This document shows positions 6,723 to 8,982 of a DNA stretch of 8,982 nt, in pieces. The notes below the pieces were generated by a model that searched no databases, was not told where the DNA came from, and saw only the letters and a program-made list of their open reading frames with translations. The position numbers and the translations under genes were made by a program. This DNA comes from DYTH01 sp964552725 (lineage in GTDB: Bacteria > Desulfobacterota > Syntrophia > Syntrophales > UBA5619): NCBI GenBank assembly GCA_964552725.1, contig CAZKHU010000108.1, positions 1-8,982 on the forward strand, read 5' to 3'. Each line of letters opens with the position of its first letter. Position 1 is the stretch's first letter.

Positions 6723-6736
6723 CGGACGCAAGTCCG
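6723..6736 (+). other. Small hairpin with GNRA tetraloop
   Basis: CGGAC-GCAA-GTCCG is a perfect five-base stem closed by a GCAA (GNRA) tetraloop, lying between the tRNA 3' end and the terminator. It could stabilise the tRNA trailer or be part of a structured leader for the downstream gene. No function is established. Confidence 0.5.
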
Positions 6737-6747
6737 AACACAAAACG

Positions 6748-6779
6748 CCCTCAGAGCTGCCATCTCCGGGGGTTTTTTT
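6748..6779 (+). terminator. Intrinsic terminator downstream of tRNA-Glu
   Basis: CCCTCAGAG (6748-6756) pairs with CTCCGGGGG (6764-6772) around the loop CTGCCAT, with one A-C mismatch and one U-G pair, and is followed by seven T (6773-6779). This is a typical rho-independent terminator ending the tRNA transcript. It lies only 26 bases before the next ORF, so that ORF has no room for its own promoter after the terminator. Confidence 0.8.
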
Positions 6780-6805
6780 ATCCATTAGTGAGGGCAAGCC
6801 CTGAC

Positions 6806-7318
6806 ATGAGAAAAACCTTACCGTCTATCATCCTCGTCCTTCTCATGTTCGTTCCCGTTGCAGATGCAGGCTTCCCTGAGGAACTCCGCATGGAAAACAG
6901 CCATTTCGTCATCCGTTACACGGCGGGCGACGAAAGGCTTCCTGGGAAGCTGAAGCGCGAATCCCTCCGAATCCGGGAGAGGGTCATCGCTGATATCGGC
7001 ATGGATTTTACTGAAAAGACGGAGATACGTCTCTGCCCTACGCTGGAAACATTTCGGGAAGCCCAGCCGGGTGGGACCTCGGTTCCGCTCTGGAGCATTG
7101 GGGTTGCCTATTCCGCGGAGAATGTCATTGTCCTGCTTTCGCCTCGGGCAATCAAGTTCACAGACCGACACAAAAGCAAAAGCCCTTCATTTTCCTCCGT
7201 CAAAAAACAAAAAGCCCCGTCACATCATAAGAGACAGGGCCTGGAAGTCATTTTCACTTCCCTATTGGGGAAGCACAATTATTCAGCATTATTAGCCAAT
7301 CAGTATGCTGAATCGTGA
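6806..7318 (+). CDS. Secreted peptidase-MA-like protein, 3'-truncated (probable pseudogene)
   Basis: The first 21 residues (basic MRKT, a hydrophobic run, then ADA before Gly22) form a clear signal peptide, so export is expected. Residues about 30-117 (ENSHFVIRYTAGD, a helix with RIRERVIADIG, EIRLCPTLETFREA, VPLWSIGVAYS, VIVLLSPRAIK) resemble the N-terminal half of peptidase-MA-like zinc metalloproteins. In that family an HExxH motif normally follows. Here the resemblance ends near 7156 and the last 53 residues are Lys/Ser/His-rich with no HExxH. The protein is therefore probably a remnant. The ATG at 6806 has GAGGG 11 bases upstream; an in-frame GTG at 6788 lacks a ribosome site and would spoil the signal peptide. 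Expression depends on read-through of the preceding terminator or an unseen promoter. Confidence 0.6.
   Translation: MRKTLPSIILVLLMFVPVADAGFPEELRMENSHFVIRYTAGDERLPGKLKRESLRIRERVIADIGMDFTEKTEIRLCPTLETFREAQPGGTSVPLWSIGVAYSAENVIVLLSPRAIKFTDRHKSKSPSFSSVKKQKAPSHHKRQGLEVIFTSLLGKHNYSALLANQYAES
7201..7242 (-). terminator. Intrinsic terminator for the chemoreceptor transcript
   Basis: On the minus strand GCCCTGTC (7240-7233) pairs fully with GACGGGGC (7221-7214), counting one U-G pair, around an 11-base loop, and is followed by TTTTTGTTTTTT (7213-7202). It lies about 60 bases past the 37-codon ORF and about 170 bases past the chemoreceptor stop. It is inside the non-homologous 3' part of the convergent peptidase-like ORF, which further suggests that part is not native coding sequence. 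Confidence 0.75.
7281..7313. repeat. 9-base perfect inverted repeat at the truncation junction
   Basis: ATTCAGCAT (7281-7289) and ATGCTGAAT (7305-7313) are perfect arms around a 15-base spacer. The repeat overlaps both the stop of the plus-strand peptidase fragment and the stop of the minus-strand 37-codon ORF. A second perfect hairpin, GGAAGT/ACTTCC (7243-7261), is close by. No T-run follows on either strand, so a terminator is unlikely; the repeat may be a rearrangement footprint. Confidence 0.55.
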
Positions 7319-7413
7319 TAGCTCTTTATGCGATGAGGAATGTCTCGCTCGGTAAGAATAGAATCGAGAAGCTTTGCTTCAATCTCGTTATCCAAGATCA
7401 AAATCTTATTCAC
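7300..7413 (-). CDS. 37-residue DUF2007-like fragment coupled to the chemoreceptor gene
   Basis: The GTG start (7413-7411) overlaps the chemoreceptor stop in a GTGA arrangement, with AGAGGA just upstream, a classic layout for translational coupling. The 37 residues begin MNKILILDNEIEAKLLDSI and end IPHRIKSYHDSAY. This matches the opening beta-alpha-beta pattern of small DUF2007-like putative signal-transducing proteins, where the EA..L..IL...IPH block precedes a second half of about 35 residues that is missing here. Shifting one base after the stop gives only about 15 further codons with no evident likeness. It is probably a truncated gene, though expression as a microprotein is possible. The family likeness is from memory and pattern, and is moderately sure. 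Confidence 0.5.
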   Translation of the reverse strand: MNKILILDNEIEAKLLDSILTERDIPHRIKSYHDSAY

Positions 7414-8909
7414 AGTTCCTCTTGCGGTTCCTCATGTTCGGAAAGGGCTGGCCGGTATTCCAGCAAAGTTGGGGAAGCCGACGACGAACCACCTATAACC
7501 TCCGCAAGTTCATCCACGTATTTCTTCAACTGCTGCGCCTGCGCATTCATTTCCTCCGCGGTTGCGGCCGACTCCTCGGCATTGGCCGCCGTGCGCTGTG
7601 TAACCTTGTCCATCTCCGATACCGCTGTGTTTACCTGGCCGATCCCGTTATCTTGTTCTTGGGAGGCAGCGGCAATTTCCTCCACCAGCTGATTGATCTT
7701 CCTTGATATATCCGCGTTAGCGCTAAAAGCCGCCTGCGTGGCAATGGTGATCTCGTTGCCATTTTTGACGGCCTTGATCGTTTTCTCAATCAAATCGCTG
7801 GTAGTTTTTGCCGCCTCCGCCGACCTTAAAGCCAAAGACCGAACCTCGTCGGCAACGACTGCAAAACCTGCCCCGGCCTCACCTGCACGCGCTGCCTCGA
7901 CCGCCGCATTAAGTGCCAGAAGGTTCGTCTGAAAAGCAATCTCGTCGATGGTCTTGATGATCTTCCCGGTCTCCTCACTCGACTTCGTGATCTGACCGAT
8001 TGCCTCAGTCAGACGCGCCATCTGGTTATTTGCTTTTTCAACTACCCCTCTCGCCTCATCCATCATTTTCTTGGCCTGATTTGCGTTATCAGCATTCTGC
8101 CTTGTCATTGACGACATCTCCTCGAGGGACGCAGCCGTCTCCTCAAGAGATGACGCCTGTTGAGATGCCCCCTCAGCCAGATGCTGACTTGATGCCGAAA
8201 CCTCATTTGACGCTGAAGCCACTTGCTCAGCACCCTCTCTTAGCCCTGTAACGATTCGATTTATGGGACGGGTTATTGCGATGCTCAGGAAAATCCCCAG
8301 TAGCGCTGCAGCAATTACGTTGAGAAGCGTTAAAGAAATAGATAGATAACTCGATGCTTTAGCCATGGAGTCGTTGCTATCCGCTGTTTTTCTGGCTTCC
8401 GATACGCCTGAATCAAAGAGTTTTGCGATTGCACCGGTAAGCTGCCTGGCAGCAAGTAACCCTTCAGTCTGGAGAATCCCCGAGGCAAGCTCCGCTGAAT
8501 TCGAGTTGATGTAATTGGTCATTCTGTCCATTGACTTTTCATAAGCCGCCAAGCCAATTTTTAATTCCCCGAAAAGTTTTTTCCTTTCTCCCGCCGGGAA
8601 AGCCGCTTCGATCTTTTTGATGCTCGCATCGTTTTCCTCCCTGAGCCTCTGGATGCGTGCCATCATTTCTTTACGCCGGTCTTCATTCATTTCTGGAATA
8701 GCATCGCGGAGCAGAACCCTTATTTCCTGAAAATTCATCCCAACCGAGCCAACGTAGGTCAGCGGAACCGTATTAAAGGAATAGAGCTCCTGATCTGCCT
8801 TCGTGATTTTCCTGGTATAAACAACTGATACAGCGCCAACTATCCCCGAAATTAGGGCAACGAGCAAAAAACCGACTATGATCTTTACGCTTATTTTGAT
8901 TTTTTTCAT
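7410..8909 (-). CDS. Methyl-accepting chemotaxis protein, 4HB sensor type
   Basis: Transmembrane chemoreceptor of 499 residues that would signal to CheA/CheW. It has a short cytoplasmic start, TM1 (about 10-30), a periplasmic helical domain of the four-helix-bundle MCP type (about 31-187), TM2 (about 188-212), and a long coiled-coil signalling domain. The conserved hairpin tip lies in residues 323-360 (EIAFQTNLLALNAAVEAA, RAGEAGAGFAVVADEVRSLA). Glu/Gln/Ala-rich heptads at about 250-270 and 440-460 are likely methylation regions. Only the first HAMP helix (ITRPINRIVTGL) is recognisable; the usual DEIG-type second helix is absent, so signalling enters the coiled coil directly. There is no C-terminal NWETF-like CheR tether. 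The ATG at 8909 has GGGAG six bases upstream. Its stop overlaps the 37-codon ORF. The ligand is unknown. Confidence 0.95.
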   Translation of the reverse strand: MKKIKISVKIIVGFLLVALISGIVGAVSVVYTRKITKADQELYSFNTVPLTYVGSVGMNFQEIRVLLRDAIPEMNEDRRKEMMARIQRLREENDASIKKIEAAFPAGERKKLFGELKIGLAAYEKSMDRMTNYINSNSAELASGILQTEGLLAARQLTGAIAKLFDSGVSEARKTADSNDSMAKASSYLSISLTLLNVIAAALLGIFLSIAITRPINRIVTGLREGAEQVASASNEVSASSQHLAEGASQQASSLEETAASLEEMSSMTRQNADNANQAKKMMDEARGVVEKANNQMARLTEAIGQITKSSEETGKIIKTIDEIAFQTNLLALNAAVEAARAGEAGAGFAVVADEVRSLALRSAEAAKTTSDLIEKTIKAVKNGNEITIATQAAFSANADISRKINQLVEEIAAASQEQDNGIGQVNTAVSEMDKVTQRTAANAEESAATAEEMNAQAQQLKKYVDELAEVIGGSSSASPTLLEYRPALSEHEEPQEEL

Positions 8910-8951
8910 TCCTGTCTCCCTTCGCTGCTAAACAGTTGTTTTTCAAGTAGC

Positions 8952-8957
8952 ATTATA
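8952..8957 (-). promoter_or_regulatory. Candidate -10 box upstream of the chemoreceptor gene
   Basis: The minus strand reads a perfect TATAAT at 8957-8952, about 43 bases before the start codon, giving a leader of some 36 bases with the GGGAG ribosome site. The -35 region is poor (TATTTG or ATATTT at 16-17 bases). I see no sigma28 (GCCGATAA) or sigma54 (GG-N10-GC) pattern, both of which are common for chemotaxis genes. Confidence 0.4.
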
Positions 8958-8982
8958 GAGTCACAATGCAACTCAAATATAA

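Overview
This 8982-base window looks like an ordinary chromosomal stretch of a moderately GC-rich Gram-negative bacterium. The gene mix would suit a Desulfobacterota / deltaproteobacterial genome: a YitT-type membrane protein, a DMT exporter, ExoIII, a Ski2-like helicase and a four-helix-bundle chemoreceptor. That lineage is an inference from gene style only. I see no transposase, integrase, phage gene, CRISPR array or rRNA.

Left part (1-2049): a YitT/DUF2179 membrane protein on the minus strand and an EamA-type drug/metabolite transporter on the plus strand diverge from an intergenic region rich in palindromes. Centre (2096-6501): a plausible sigma70 promoter precedes four closely spaced plus-strand genes. 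They encode an unrecognised 275-residue protein with a possible NagB/RpiA/CoA-transferase-like core and a C-terminal CxxCxxxC motif, exodeoxyribonuclease III, a small GAF/DUF484-like protein, and a Ski2/Mtr4-like DExH helicase with a DSHCT-like C-terminus. Gaps of 9-25 bases suggest one operon with a nucleic-acid maintenance flavour.

Right part (6510-8982): a tRNA-Glu(UUC) gene has its own strong promoter with a GC-rich discriminator and is followed by a good intrinsic terminator. Next comes a secreted-protein gene that starts like a peptidase-MA family protein but loses homology after about 117 residues, before the catalytic motif. Converging on it from the minus strand are a complete methyl-accepting chemotaxis protein and, overlapping its stop codon, a 37-codon ORF not listed among longer ORFs. 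That small ORF looks like the first half of a DUF2007-like small protein. Two genes that both stop short on either side of a ~140-base interval full of hairpins suggest an old deletion or rearrangement scar.

No clearly new multi-gene system is evident. The points most worth a second look are the truncation scar, the leader in front of the peptidase fragment (a Shine-Dalgarno with several competing pairing partners, one being the terminator arm), the exactly 8-base G/C runs confined to intergenic regions, the out-of-frame strong ribosome site at yitT, and the unrecognised Cys-tailed protein.
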